NCBI GenBank assembly: GCA_001692895.1
Contig: KV748236.1
Coordinates: 186,241 to 250,240 of the forward strand
Direction of reading: 5' to 3'
DNA from: Cenococcum geophilum 1.58
Taxonomy: Eukaryota > Ascomycota > Dothideomycetes > Gloniales > Gloniaceae
Length of the DNA: 64,000 bases
The position numbers and the translations under genes are program-made. The notes below the pieces were generated by a model, which was given only the letters and a program-made list of their open reading frames with translations, was not told the DNA's origin and did no database searches. Positions 23,268 through 35,929 of this stretch are shown piece by piece (positions within the stretch are counted from its first letter, which is position 1; each line of letters opens with the position of its first letter).

Positions 23268-26200
23268 ACGACCTATACGCTCGTCTAAACCTTCGCGAAT
23301 TATTTATAAAAACCTTAAAAACTTAACTAATGACGATATACTCAACGAGCTAAACTCCTTAGAGGTTACCTACCAGTCTCCCTCACCTTCCCCTATACCT
23401 TTAGGCGATATGCCGGCGTCATAGTCTCTATCCTCTATAATGGCGCCTCTCTCCGCGGCTTAACGCGAGACTTTAGCCGCTAAAAAAGCCGAAGAATGGC
23501 TTTAGTAACTATACAAGGAGGACCTAAGGATTAGAAGAGCTTAGGTAAAGGAGGTTAAGGACTAGGCAACTAACCGGAAAATAAGACTCCTTTAGGAATA
23601 GGAGGACCGTACCGAAATGCTATACGTTTAAAAAGAATAGGAAGATTAGGCAACTAAACTCTATATATTAAGCCTCGCTATAGTAATAGCGAGATTAGCT
23701 ACAGTAGTGTTATCCTTAACCCTAATTAATAAACTAGGTAAGTTGCTCCCATTTATAGCCAATATCCTAAATACCCTCCTCCCTAGCGTCCCGAATAAAG
23801 AGATACTTAAGGTATTTTAGGGTACTTTCTTGCCTAATAACCTCTCTCGCCTCTAGATATACTAGCTCTAGTCTAAGCCTTAGAATAATATCCTTATTAT
23901 TAATAGCGTCCTTTTTATAAGACCAAAAGAAGGGATAATAAAGGACTACCTATCTGTTAAAGTGTGGGTAAAGGGCTTCCTTAACTATATAATAATTTTA
24001 ATTATTATATATAAGAATCTTTCGGTAGATCTTATTCCCTAAATACTTGCCTTCTATAATTAAGTTATCTAGCTATCTACCACCTACTAAATTGCTTCCT
24101 TAATGACTATAGCCTTAGAGCACCACTCTATGGTTATTTAAAAGAACTAGTTAAAGCTAGCTAATTAGAAGATATCTAGTAACTTCCTAGATATCTATTG
24201 CAATCCTAGTACTTATAAATCCGCATTTATCTTAAAACGCGTATAAGTAAGTACTAATATCTTAAGGACTTGTTATAGCTTTAATAGAGAGAAGTATGAC
24301 CTAGGCAAGGATTGTAAGTTCCCGTATATTTATAGCAAGTGCGGTAGCCTATATACTGCGAGGAATTGCAAGTAGTAATTACTAGAGGAAAGTATTAATA
24401 AGGAAAAAAAAGAGGAGGAAGAGGATTTTATTAAGCTATACCTACACTCTACCAAAACTGTACTCTACCCTTATAGTACGGGTAGACTAAATACTATACT
24501 ATTATTTCCAGTCTTCCTGCCCTCCTCTCCTCTATAGGACTCTTCCTTCCCCTTAATTATTTAAGTATAGGGGCGTTATCTATCCCTGTACCCCGGCAAC
24601 CTTTAACGCAATATTATTAGTATCTTAAAGTTTAGATATTAGATTAGGGTAGACCTAGAAATTAAGCTCCTCTCCTAGAAGAACTAAGTCTTAATAGCTA
24701 TAAATACAGTCCTAATCTTAGAGAAGATTAGCGCCGATCTAGATATAGGCAGGATTGTAATAGCAACATCTCCCGTTATATTTTTACCGCTAGGTTTAGT
24801 ACCTAAAGCGGATAGGGGATGGCGCCGTATTTATAACTTATCCTTACCATCTAGCCGATCTATTAACGACTTAATCCCTATAGCATTCGCCATACTATAA
24901 TATTTAACAGTTAATTAGGTTCTCCAACACGTTATATATATAGGCCATAGTTATATAATTATTAAGAGGGACATTAAGGACGCCTTTTAGAACATCCTAC
25001 TTTTTATTAAAGCTTAACGCCTTATAGGGTTCTCCTAAAAGGGTGTAATATATTTTAAACGTTGTCTTTTATTCGGCCTTTAAACTGTACCCTTTTTATT
25101 TAATCTTTTTACGGAGGGATTCTACTGGATACTTATCTAACATATTCTAAACGCCGCCTTAGAGCACTATCTAGATAACTTTATTTTTATACTCTCTAAC
25201 GCTTCTATCCTCCCTTAATTGCTTAGTGTGTATAACTAATTAAGTGACAAATTAGGCATCCTATAAAATGAATTAAAGAATATTAAAGGTACTACGGCTA
25301 AAGTCTTAAGTTATATTATAAATACTCTAAAGTCTAAGCTGCGTCTTTCTCCTTTAAAATAGGCCACTATGATTAAAGAGATTGATAAAGCGTTGAGTAG
25401 TAGATCCCTAATGCTGGTTTAGAGTTAAAAACTAGCTAGTAGACTCGCTTGGAGCGCCTAGGTAATTAGGCTTAAGCGTTTATATAACCGCTCTATTTAG
25501 GAGTTTATCTCCACTTTTATAAAGGTAGGTAGTTATCCTCGCCAATAGCTAATAGCTGAACTTCGCCAAGACTTATTATGGTGGAGGGATGCTCTTACCC
25601 TTTTAAATAGTATCCTCTTCTTTAATAATACGGATCGAAAACAATTCTATCTCTTCTTAGACGTATCCGGGATTCTTAATTACGGGGCCTTCTTTTTTAA
25701 GGATTCTTAAGGGACAATATAGCTGCCCTATTTGGTATCTCTACCTTAAGACGATTCTTTAAGCTGCTACCCTAATGTAGAATACTGCCTTGCCCTAATT
25801 AATAAGCGGGAGGTCTGAGCGATTATAACCTTGTTTTAGCTCTAGGTAACGCAGTAGGAGTATAGCTTAGTCTATATCTATACGGATAATATAGTAGCAC
25901 TCTTAGGATTCTAAAATACGGTGGTAAAAGGACTAGGTAATTACCCGCTCTATAAGATCCTCTAACTAGCTATAGCTTACGATATTACACTCTATGCGGA
26001 GTGGGTTTCCTTTATAGAAAATAGGCTAGCTAATGCTCTATCTCGTTTTAATCGCGATAGGGTATTATTACTATACCCGTATTGGGATACTTCTAATTTA
26101 CCGTTACTATATACTTCTTTATTATATTTAATCTAACGCCGAAATAAGAGACCTAGTCCCTTTTAAAGACCCCCTACCTGATTTTTAAATTAAGGTAAAA

Positions 26201-27160
26201 GCCCCCTTAGAATGCTTCGGCCAATTATTATGGCATAGCCTCTTTAATAGAATGAGAGATTTATACTATCCCGCAATTAAGAGTTAGGAGGGCTACTGCG
26301 ACCTTTATAAAGCGGTAAAGTACCTAGCGCCCTTCTACTACTTAGGAGAATGGATTACCTAACGGATCTTTAGCAATACTAGTCTAGGAATAAGCCGTAT
26401 TAAGCCTACTATAGTTAGAGCCTACGTCTCCGCAATTTAATCCTACTATATTAACGCTAATTATAACACCTCCGTCTTTAATAATCCTATTATTAAGAGG
26501 ATTCTAGACGGTGTAACATTTATAAATCCCTTTACTACGGCTAAAAGATTACTAATTACTAAAGACATCCTCGCCTAATTAGTCACCCTAAATGCCCAAT
26601 CCATTAAGGATCTTAACTTTAACGCCGCCGTTACTACGGCCTTTGCGGGATTTCTTTATTTAGGCGAGATTACCTACACTAAGGCTTAGAAAGATAGCTA
26701 CGCCTTTTTTACTATAAAATGTACTAGAAACGATATAACGCTGGCAGAGGACCATATGATATTACGTCTAAAGCGTAGTAAAACGGATATTAATTACTAA
26801 GGAGTCTTAATTATAATTGCCGCTTTAGGGCAACCTAAATGCGCAGTTTAAGCTATAAAACACCTGTTTAAAAATGACCCCCAACCCAGAAACGCCCCTC
26901 TCTTTTACTTTAAGAGATCGGCCTTTATAAGCTACGCGGTTAGGAATAAGCTAAAGTATAAAGTTGCCGCTCTCGGCCTCTACTCTAAGCTCTATAACGG
27001 ATACTTGTTTTAGAAAGGTACTACTTAATACGCTTAAGATAACGGTTTCACGGACGGCCAAATATAGTAACTGGGCTGGTGGTCCTTATAAGCGTTCCAG
27101 CTTTACTGTTTATTATCCCTAAAAGACCTATTCCGGCTAAGTATAAACTTTTAACGTAAA
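23268..27160 (+). pseudogene. DIRS-like retroelement: gag, RT, RNase H and tyrosine recombinase
   Basis: Read on plus through RIP stops. A charged gag-like N-terminus (23330-23700) leads to a zinc-knuckle-like CKFPYIYSKCGSLYTARNCK near 24315. RT follows with LPLGLVPKADRGWRRIYN near 24790, FLFNLFTEGF near 25095 and YLDNFIFI near 25171, the family YLDD with one Asp now Asn. RNase H-like blocks include LDVSGILNYGAFFF near 25658 and YTDNIVALLGF near 25880. Instead of an integrase, the C-terminal part (26400-27150) is a tyrosine recombinase: GFLYLGEITYTKA near 26650, NGYLF.KGTT near 26998 (family GHSFRKGA, His now Tyr) and LGWWSL.AF.LY near 27075 with the presumed Tyr nucleophile. The order gag-RT-RH-YR defines DIRS/Ngaro-type elements. 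Terminal repeats were not identified. Not functional. Confidence 0.78.
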
Positions 27161-27689
27161 ACACTAATACCGTTCTTATTGTTACTCGCCCTAGATATAA
27201 TGGGCGAAGGTATTTAGGCATAACGGCGTGTAGGAGTACCTATTTTGGCACTCTAATACATTAACTTAAATCTCTCCTTTCCCCCCCTTTTTTATTTTTT
27301 ATTTTTTTCTTCTCCCTACTCTACCTTGTATAGTACGGGCGCTGCGCTTCTAGGTCTATAGGTATTACGTTTAGTTAAGGTAGAGTAATCCCCTGTAAAT
27401 AGCCTTGCGAATATACCCATTCTTAATTAATGCCTTTAAGCCCGTACCCACTAATTAGATTAATTAATCCTCTTCTCTGTAAGCGTGTAAATAATAAACT
27501 AGCTAAGCGATAATCACGTGACCTAAAGAAGCTCCTGTGGATGCCTTAGGCCCCCCCCCTACTAATAGATTACTATATTGCTATAAACTTGCAGGGAGCG
27601 TGCTGGCAGCCCGCTTAGGTAGCCCCCTTATATAAAAAGACCAGCTATAGATAGATTAGGCCAAGGGGCGCCGATCTATACAAAGACAA

Positions 27690-28098
27690 GTTACTAGAAT
27701 ATTTAATAAGCCTTTAGACTTTTATTATATATATTACAGCACTATTATAGACCCTAGTTAGGGGCTTAGCTGAGCCTTGGCGCCATGTATATAGACATAT
27801 CCTTTTGTTAGCGACTCAGTCAATTAAGGCACGAGTACGGCAAAAGGGACGCGTAAGCCTGTATAAATGGTAGTTTATAAACGAGGATCTAAAGCTAGAG
27901 AAAGGAAAGGAGAAGAAGAGCAGCGCTGGCCAAAGTAGGGTTTTTTTATGCGGTCCTCTAGTTACGTAACTATAAAGTTCTGCCAATTTCTACTAGTGCC
28001 GTAACACCTTTCCTCGACCTTCTTCCAGACCTTGTCTTGGAATTCTTGTTCACTGGCTACTAATAGATTCTGTTCTTTTAACTAAGCCTTTATAATAT
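27690..28098. repeat. dispersed repeat P, copy 1 (interrupted)
   Basis: This segment matches 61146-61325, for example ACAGCACTATTATAGACCCT and TTGTCTTGGAATTC, except for 201 bp present only here, which are the solo LTR at 27806-28006. Its parent element is unknown. From 27160 to 27690 the DNA has C and T runs and no gene. Confidence 0.75.
27806..28006. mobile_element. solo LTR, family S1, copy 1
   Basis: 201 bp starting TGTTAGCGAC and ending GCCGTAACA, flanked on both sides by CCTTT (27801-27805 and 28007-28011). The matching empty site is at about 61224 (GTCCTTTCC), where repeat P runs without it. A second copy of the same LTR lies at 46920-47135. No internal retroelement sequence, so it arose by LTR-LTR recombination. 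Confidence 0.88.
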
Positions 28099-28397
28099 AC
28101 TAACTAAGATACCTTAGAATAATAAAAATATTTTATAACAAATTATAAGTTTCCTTAGTGGTGGTATAAGAAAGTGCTATTAACTTTAACGTAATGATTA
28201 AACGAACCGAGCCTTGCTATTTATGCTCTTTATGGAACCGTAGCGGATAAGTAAGAAGAAAGTTTTATATTTATTATATACCTATATAGCGAGAATATTA
28301 CTACTTTACCTGTTCTATAGTTTAAATGTCAAAATATTAGGAAAATAAAAAAACCCAAACTTTATATAATGATATAATAAGACCTTTCTACTTTCTT

Positions 28398-29470
28398 CTA
28401 GGAAGGTAATATAATAACTGGCCCTGCCATTGTTGCAAGAGTTAGATCATTGATATTATTAGGCTACTATACTGTTACCACAGCGAAAGTTACTCCGTTT
28501 ATTTCTTGTGGTATATAAGCGGTCCCCCTCCTAAGGGTGGTAATATTTAGAGGTGTATACACTAGTACGTTAAGCTAATTAACCCATCTAATAAAAAGTT
28601 GCTTGCCTTCTTTAGCAATAAATGGCATTTGCATTGGATCCTACGTAAACTTACTCTTTAATGGTCTATTAGTGCTGTTACTAAATACTTTACCAGTTAA
28701 TTGTGCAATAGTTAGTCTCAGCAAAATAGGTAATAAGACTTTAACTAGGCAAGATCTAGGAATAATAAATGAAAGAGCGAGATTATACGCCTATATGTTG
28801 CTAATCCCGGTGTTAAATGGAGCCGGATTAGGTACTTCGTCCTAGATATAATAAAAGAATACATTATAGCGGGATTTAACAGTAAGTATTAATGATACCG
28901 ATCTTAAAAGTAGAGAATCAGTAACTGTGAGTTGTTTAGTAAGTCTAATAGTGGCTCTAATGCTTATTGAGGTTATAAGATAGGCAAGTTTAAAGAACCC
29001 CTTAGTTGAATTTATTGGGAAGGAGTAATTATAAGGAGAAATTAATGGTGCGTTATAGGCCTTAAGTAAGTTTATAAGGCTTTTAAGGTGGACCTCTTCT
29101 TGCTATAAGAGTGTTAGGTAATATTTCTAGACTTTAAAGTGGCAGTATACTTACAGCAGCAATCTTACTAATAACATTAATGGCATTATTAGGATATTCA
29201 TTTATTCCCCACTTTGTAATTTCCGTTAAGCCAGTATTAAAAAAGGACGCCTCTAAATTTTCAAGGAAGTGCGCTAATTAAAGTTCTTTAATCGCACCCG
29301 CAGATATTATAGTTGGTACCCCACTGTTTGGCGGACCACTACCTACTATAGCTGTAGTATTGGAATAAAGGGGCGCTGTGGTGGCAAAGCTTCCTAGAGC
29401 AATAGAAGTTATATAAAGGAGAGCATTAATATCCGTAAAAGGGTATATAGTTGCGGTCGAAATAACTATA
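28398..29470 (-). pseudogene. ferritin-like domain protein of the Rds1 stress-response type, relic
   Basis: Minus-strand reading gives a protein matching fungal Rds1-like proteins with a Ferritin_2 domain: SGVPTIISAGAIKEL and LAHFLENLEASFFNTGLTE near 29325-29220, EVPNPAPFNTGISNI near 28845-28800, AYNLALSFI next to it, and a C-terminal Ig-like part with FIAKEGKQLFI near 28610 ending LPS before TAG at 28398. The middle (about 28860-29220) is poorly readable. Stops sit at Trp/Gln positions. Family members are secreted or cell-surface stress-induced proteins of uncertain biochemistry. The start lies near 29470 or a little higher and cannot be fixed. The 80-codon plus-strand frame at 28603-28845 is its antisense. 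Confidence 0.72.
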
Positions 29471-29739
29471 GAGTGTAATTTGCAACTCTAAAACCTACTG
29501 GATTTATAGGATATATAGTAAGAAATCCCTTTACTATTTCTAATTTCTATTTTAACCCTTAAATTTTAAGTTATAGGGGTTTGCTTTAGGGCACCCCGAG
29601 GAGTTATTTATAGTAGGGTCCCTATTTTGGGACCCTTAAATTATCTTAAGTAGCTTAGCAAAGTATATCGCCTTAATATAATGGTTATTAATGGGGGTAA
29701 CACCTTATATTAAATTGTGTCTGATAGACATATCGTCAC

Positions 29740-30640
29740 CTATCGCTTTATTATGCTGACTATTTTATTATTTTATCTATTCCAAGGATTGGGTTTTATT
29801 TATCCGTTAGTTACCAATATTGCGTAATTATAAGCACGTTGTTAGCTAACTTAGAAACTGCTATATGCACGATTTGCAAGCCACCAGCCCGTCTGCCTAT
29901 TTATGGCAAGTCTATTTACCTTACTGGCAGTATTAATATAGGTTCTGCTACTAACTAGTAAGCTAAGGTAATATTATCCCTCTCGTATCTTTCTATTACT
30001 TTTTTTAACCTACGCCATAATAACTAGTATAAAGATTGGATATAGGAAATTTCTAATCTATAGTTCCGCGAGCATATTAAGTGGGAGCTTGATTATTTGG
30101 ACCGCGCTAACATTATTGTAATATTCTTTAATAAGAATAGTATATCGCTAATTAGCCTTCTTAAGCTTGGTCTATATACTCTTAGTTATAAGATAGTTGT
30201 TTACTACCCTAAAGGTTACTAGAGATACGGTAATATGCAGATTATTTATAACAGGTTTAGTATCTAGCTTATAGAGAATTTAGAAAAGTTTATTAGAGAG
30301 ACTAGAAAGATATTAGAGATCTAACTAAATATACTACTGGAGATATCCTTAGTTTTATAATAATTAGAATAGCAATAATAAGATAGATTAGATTTATTTA
30401 TTAGCTTAATATATTTAGTATCTTTTCTAACCTCTAAAGCTTATTTAATCTAATTACGGTATTTATTTATCACAAATACCTAATACTTAAGGATTTGTAA
30501 AGAAGAGGCCTGGTGGAACGTAGTAGAGCCTAAAGGGGGGGATTATAAAACAGAAGCAGCAAATGCGACCCCTTTATTAGATAAGCAATAATACCCTAGC
30601 TCCGCAAGGCTGCTAGGGCTAAATTTAGGTCCTTAGGATA
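29740..30640 (+). pseudogene. unidentified multi-pass membrane-protein relic
   Basis: From about ATG 29755 (MLTILLFYLFQGLGFIYPLV) a plus frame shows about five hydrophobic segments (MASLFTLLAVLI near 29908; FLLLFLTYAIITSI near 29990; LSGSLIIWTALTLL near 30080; LAFLSLVYILLVI near 30150), then a charged tail with EEEAWWNVVEP near 30508. RIP stops stand at Gln-like positions. Divergent from the Rds1 relic 270 bases away. No family assigned. Confidence 0.5.
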
Positions 30641-30649
30641 AATATAGAC

Positions 30650-31940
30650 TTATTTACTTAGTAGTAGGGCTAGCAAGGTAAGCGAAATCTAATATTAGTT
30701 AATAAGCGATATTAATAAGCTGATTATATTCCTTAATAAACACTTCATCCTATATTCGGCTTAATTAAAGAGTACTAGCGCACCTGTTAAGTGTTTGTAA
30801 AGGTAATATTATAGCCCGAATTATTATATAAGTAGATAAACTTGTTCTCTATAATACTTAAATATTATTATAGCGGCTATCTGCTAAGCATAAGTGTTAG
30901 AGCGTAACGCTTTGCCTAAGTAGGAAGGGGCGGGAGGATTGGCGCTTATTGTGTTAGTTATATGTGGCACTAATAATACCGTATATATATTAGTAAAAGG
31001 ATCTGTTATATACGCTGCCGTTAAAGCACAAGTTAAAAACGAGGGTAAGTGATATACGGGATTGAAAGTGAAATGGTAAGGACAGGCAGCGTAGTAAGAA
31101 GAGGGCAAAGTATATAATTAAGGTAAGTAGCAAAATAGGGGTGCGCAATAAGGAACTAGGTAATAGGAAATGATTAGCGATCTATATTATAATGGTGATG
31201 GTAATATAAATCTAAATAGGGTAAATATAGAGGAGATAGAAGACAGGAGGATTAGAGGTGTAGTGTTAGTAGGTAAAAGGTTAATTTTTAATGGCTAAGA
31301 TATAGATATTAAAAAACTGGTCTATTTTACTTATTCTAAACACTAACGTACTACTCTTACATTTCTCTTACTTTGTAATAATCTACTAGGTTAGGTTACT
31401 TTAGTCTTAGGCACGGAAGCGGTAACTACTACTTTATAATTACGAATAAATTGCTAATAAGAAAATTTTAACCTTTTAATAGTACCTATAATAAGAAGAA
31501 AGAAAGCGAGATTTAATATTAACTCCGAATACTAATTAGACGCACCCTCTTATAAGCGGCTCTTATAATTATACCAGCTAATATTCTAGTTCGAGGAGCC
31601 TTACTTTATTATTTAAGTAGCCACGTATAAGGTCTTGTAGATAATTTTATAGCTTATTACTTCCTAATACTATAAACGGTCAGCAGCTTAAGAGTAGCAT
31701 AAGGTAGGAAATCTTACCTATAACTAGCATTTCTCCTTACTTCTCTGCCTTATCTTATACCCTTTTAATATATTTTCCTACCCTCTCTTTTTAGAGAATT
31801 ATCTCTAGGTTTATAGAGCCTTTATATACTATAGTACGTTTACTAAATAGTACCCTACCCTTCCCCCCTAATCTAATGTAGATTAAAATACTAAGGATCT
31901 ATTTTAAGTTGGCGTGAGCTATAATAATAATATTATTTAA
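30650..31940. other. no assignable gene
   Basis: Strongly mutated AT-rich DNA. A 74-codon stop-free minus frame at 30884-31108 has no domain or start context. The plus strand reads some protein-like stretches up to about 30840 that may continue the membrane-protein relic. Confidence 0.4.
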
Positions 31941-31949
31941 GCTACTAAC

Positions 31950-33160
31950 ATAACCATTATCTAAGGTGTCGTTAGTTAGAGCATTATTAAGTAAAGACTG
32001 CACTGCGATCCTAATATCTATATATTATAAGTTTTAAATTTATAAACTACAATTTAGGGCTTACTAATAGTCTCCAATTACTATACTAAATGGACTCACC
32101 GGGTGCGAGTCCTATAAGCATTATACCTATATATTAGCTAAGTAAGGTAAGGCAACTACGCGGCTATACCGAAACCGCTTAATATTATAAGAATAGTTTT
32201 ATAATCGCCTACTAGTGCGCTAATCCTATATAGCCCGCTAAATAGAGCTAGATAGGGCGGTCCGCCGTAGTAGGTTTTGCTATAATATAGTAATCTCTAG
32301 GTTAAGCCTTTATAAGGCTCTATAAACAGATCTAAAGAATTCTATTCCCCTTCTAACTAGGACGTTATAGTGAAAGAATAAGTTTATAGAAAGGACTAAA
32401 AACTTATTACTGGAATCTACAGACCTATATACTGCCCTACTTTAATTCTTAATAGTTAAAATAAACTTAGACGTATCTTAATAATATTAATAATATAACT
32501 AATATAAGCTCGAGAATAGCCGGAGCCTATAGCCCTATTTCGGTAAATAAGGAATCCGGACTATAAAAAAAGGGTTAAAAGGAATATTATCGCAAAGATA
32601 TAGATATATAGCCGAGGAGGGAGCGGCTTTAATATTAAGTGCCGCTAAATAAAATAGGCAGAAAGGATTGCTAATACTTAGTGCACGCGGATAAATATTT
32701 TATATAATGGCCTATAAAGAAAAGGATAAGAGAGTAAGAGAAGAAAGCATAGTGATAATCCCCCCTATATAGTGTTAGATATAGTTAGTAAGGCATTAGT
32801 CCTATAGAAAGGGGGAAGAGGGAATAAGGCTTATAATAACTCCCTATATATTCTCCGCTACACATAAAGGGAAAGAGTTTTGGCTAGCCATTACCGTAAA
32901 AATATAAAAGAGTAGAAGGATAAACGATATTATCCTAACTAAGCGATAAACTCGTCGGTATATATTTAGAGAAACCCTAAGTATATCTATAAGAAAGTTA
33001 AGATAAGGACTAGCGAAAAGTGGGATTATATTAATTAACGAGAGATTTACAGCTTGTAAACCAGCAATCTAAATATTCTAGACTTTAAAGCCAACATAGA
33101 ACGCATTTACTATAATATAAAATAACTATAAAAGGATATTGGCCTAACTCTATGGACCTA
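31950..33160 (+). pseudogene. unidentified protein relic
   Basis: A plus frame reads coherently through stops: SQRYRYIAEEGAALILSAAK near 32590, then AYKEKDKRVREESIVIIPP near 32712, then RLIITPYIFSATHKGKEF near 32830, ending in a basic region. Lys/Arg-rich, about 400 residues. I recognise no family. The frame may include other exons upstream to 31950. Confidence 0.35.
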
Positions 33161-33569
33161 AATATTGATAGTAGCGGATTAGCTGCGGATAAGTAAGATA
33201 TTGAGATACTAGAAGAGAAGTGGTTTTTAAAAATAACTATATATAGGGACGGAAGTAAACAAGGATAAGAAAAGTAAAGATGCTACCTATGGCTATAGTA
33301 TACACTTAGGTGATTTCCATAATAATACAGACTATTATTTAAGGGCGGAAGAAAAGGAATCAGCAAAGTATGGTAAAAATTAGCGGAAAACTCGTTAATT
33401 TAAGGGATGCTTAAAGATCCGTTAAAGATAAAAATAGAAAGGGACTAGAATTAGGAACCTAGTAAGAGGCCTAGAACTAGAAACCTAGTAAGAGGTTTAG
33501 AACTAGGTCTAGAACTAAAAACCCGATAATAGACCTAGTAATAGAATCCTAGTCACTAGCTGGAATTGA

Positions 33570-35090
33570 GTAAAAATATTATTACTTTATTAGCTATTAA
33601 TATAGGTAATCTAGCAAAATTTCTAAGTATGCTCGCGAGATGGAAAACGTTTAAGAAGAGCTACCTATTTTAGTAGATACTTATAACCTATACGCGCCCT
33701 AATAGTGGCGAAAGATACTAATCCCGTAAGTACTTCTTTTTGCTAAGGAAGTTGCAATAACGGATACTAGAGAATATTAGTAGATAATAGCATGGGAAAT
33801 AAAGCTCTAATATACCTCTATTAACTTAATAACTAAAGTAATAGAGGTTGTCTTAGAGAGGAATCCGGCGGCGTTAGAGTTGGGCGGCTAATGACGTAGG
33901 TTATCTACGCTAATAGCTCGCTCCTCTTTAACGTATCCCTATATTAGTTCTATAATAATATCACTTAGCGCTCTAATACCTTAAGGTTTAGTATTTTGTA
34001 ATGGGCGGGTATAGCAATATTCTTAATACGCTATAATATTTTATTAGTAAAGGTGGTTTTAAAACTAAGCAATTACTAACTGATTTTTATATCTCTATAT
34101 AGATAAATGAGTATATTTAAATAACTTAGCAAACTATGCTCTAATCTTTTCGTTACAAGGTATATAAGCCCGTTAAGTATTTGCTATAGTTAGTGCCCTA
34201 CTTAATAGTTATTACACTATTAGGTTTTTACCTATCCAAGTATTATAGCTAAGTAAATTTCGTTAAGGAGAGGATTGCCGGTGACGTAGTATAGAGAGTA
34301 GGCTATAAACTCGAAAATAATATAGGAAGTCTCCTTAAATTTAAAAACCTTAAGAGTAGAGACGAAGTTGGTGTATTATATCTATTAGAACTTACGGAGC
34401 TTTTCTTTAACATTAGGTTCTAAAAAACTCCACACTATAATAAGATTTAATAGGGGATCTTTCCACTTACTTCTTACTATAACGACATTAGATAGGTAAT
34501 CTCTCCTCTTAGCCACTATAACCTAATCTTTAATACCAAGTCGTAGCTAATAGGTCTTCTTATAGATCCTTTATAGAGATCCATATTTTATTCTTACGTA
34601 TTTATATACCCTAACTTTAGATTTAATAGCTTTAGGGAGTCTAAAACGCTATAGGCTAGTCTTAAAATCTATATCATTTCTATCTAGGGAGTAGAGTCTT
34701 TTTCTAGCCGAAGTATCGCGATTATAAGGGGTGTTACCTTTTATAAGTTGATTAAGGAAGCCGGTCTGGAAATATGTCTTAAGTCCTTCTAGTGTTTCTA
34801 AATCGATCTGTGTATAGCGTTTTTTAAGTATAGAAATCATCCTAAGCGGTATGTAATAATGGGAAAGTCTGTTTTCCAATAATATTATTAGCTAGAGAAT
34901 AGGTGCGAAGGATAGATTTATACCTCTTATAATTTGCTAAAGGAAAATAGCGATAAATATAATAGGGGTCCGGAATTAGACCCCTAGGTTTTTATTTAAA
35001 GTATAGAAGGAACTTATAGCAGGTAATAGATTTAGAATAGTAAGTACTATAGATAAGAGGCTATAAGTGGCCTGTTCTTTTAGGCGGATT
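33570..35090 (+). pseudogene. unidentified protein relic(s)
   Basis: Plus-strand reading gives protein-like blocks: ELPILVDTYNLYAP near 33660, IEVVLERNPAALELGG near 33842, PKYRDYKGCYLL near 34700, CNNGKVCFPIILLARE near 34850. They may be one long gene or two. No family recognised. The minus strand has a 76-codon stop-free frame at 34649-34879 whose composition is also protein-like, so strand is uncertain for that part. A small hairpin GGGGTCCGGAATTAGACCCC lies at 34957. Confidence 0.3.
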
Positions 35091-35129
35091 ATATATTTTT
35101 TCTAAAGAGTTATCTTAAGATGCGACGGC

Positions 35130-35460
35130 ACGATTCCTTTAATAGGAGTAAAGACTTGTAATAGAGAGGAGCATTAGTTAAAGAGGCGCGGCTAGTATTA
35201 AGATTAAGTTACCGCACTTTCCATTTAAGGGAGCTAGTAATAACAATATTAAGAGACTTAAGAAGTTTAGGAGGAGAATAATTACTATTAATTGTTCCTA
35301 TTAATCTACTAAGAGGTAGCTGTTAGATCTACGTAATAGCTACCTAGAGCTAGATCTTCCGGCTGATTTCTATTTAAAAAGGAAGATACTAAGTCCTAGT
35401 AGCCGCAGAAGTCCTTCCTCTAAAAGTTTGGCGCTAAACTATAGATTATATCTTGTAAGT
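35130..35460 (+). pseudogene. possible partial DUF3723-like N-terminus
   Basis: The DNA around 35155-35280 aligns with the start of the DUF3723 relic at 36920-37060 (shared GTAATAGAGAGGAG-like leader; reading GAASIKIKLPHF against GTASVNLKVLHF). Similarity fades after about 40 codons. It may be a second, truncated copy lying 1.8 kb upstream of the full one. Confidence 0.4.
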
Positions 35461-35929
35461 AACGCCCTTATATCTTATATATAAAGTATCCTTATACTTA
35501 CTTCTTAATAGAGCTTAACTATAAAAGAGAGTGCTAAAGTAGCTCTAGATGCTATAAGGTAAAGGTTTTATCTATAGGCGTTTTAAATTACTAATTATAT
35601 TCTATATAAAACCTTTACTATTTTAATTATATTAGATTATAGATTTTATATTATACTTGCGTTTAGAGGCGCTTTATAAACTTCTTCTTAAGGCTGTATT
35701 AATAAAAGTACCGCGTTTAAATCCATGGTAATGAGATATATTAGGTGTAGTAGAAAGAAGGCAAAATAGGTAAGACTTAGACTAGTTATAACCTTCCGCA
35801 AACTATTATTCTCTAGATATAACCGTTTGTTAAACTAGTTACCAGATATAACTGCTCTAGATATAGCTATTTTAGATATAGCTATTAGACGTAGCGTTCT
35901 TACTCTTTAAATATAACTATTCTCCAAAC

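Noticed and set aside
28603-28845. 80-codon plus-strand frame
   Set aside because: Antisense to the Rds1-like ferritin relic, whose minus-strand reading matches a known family.
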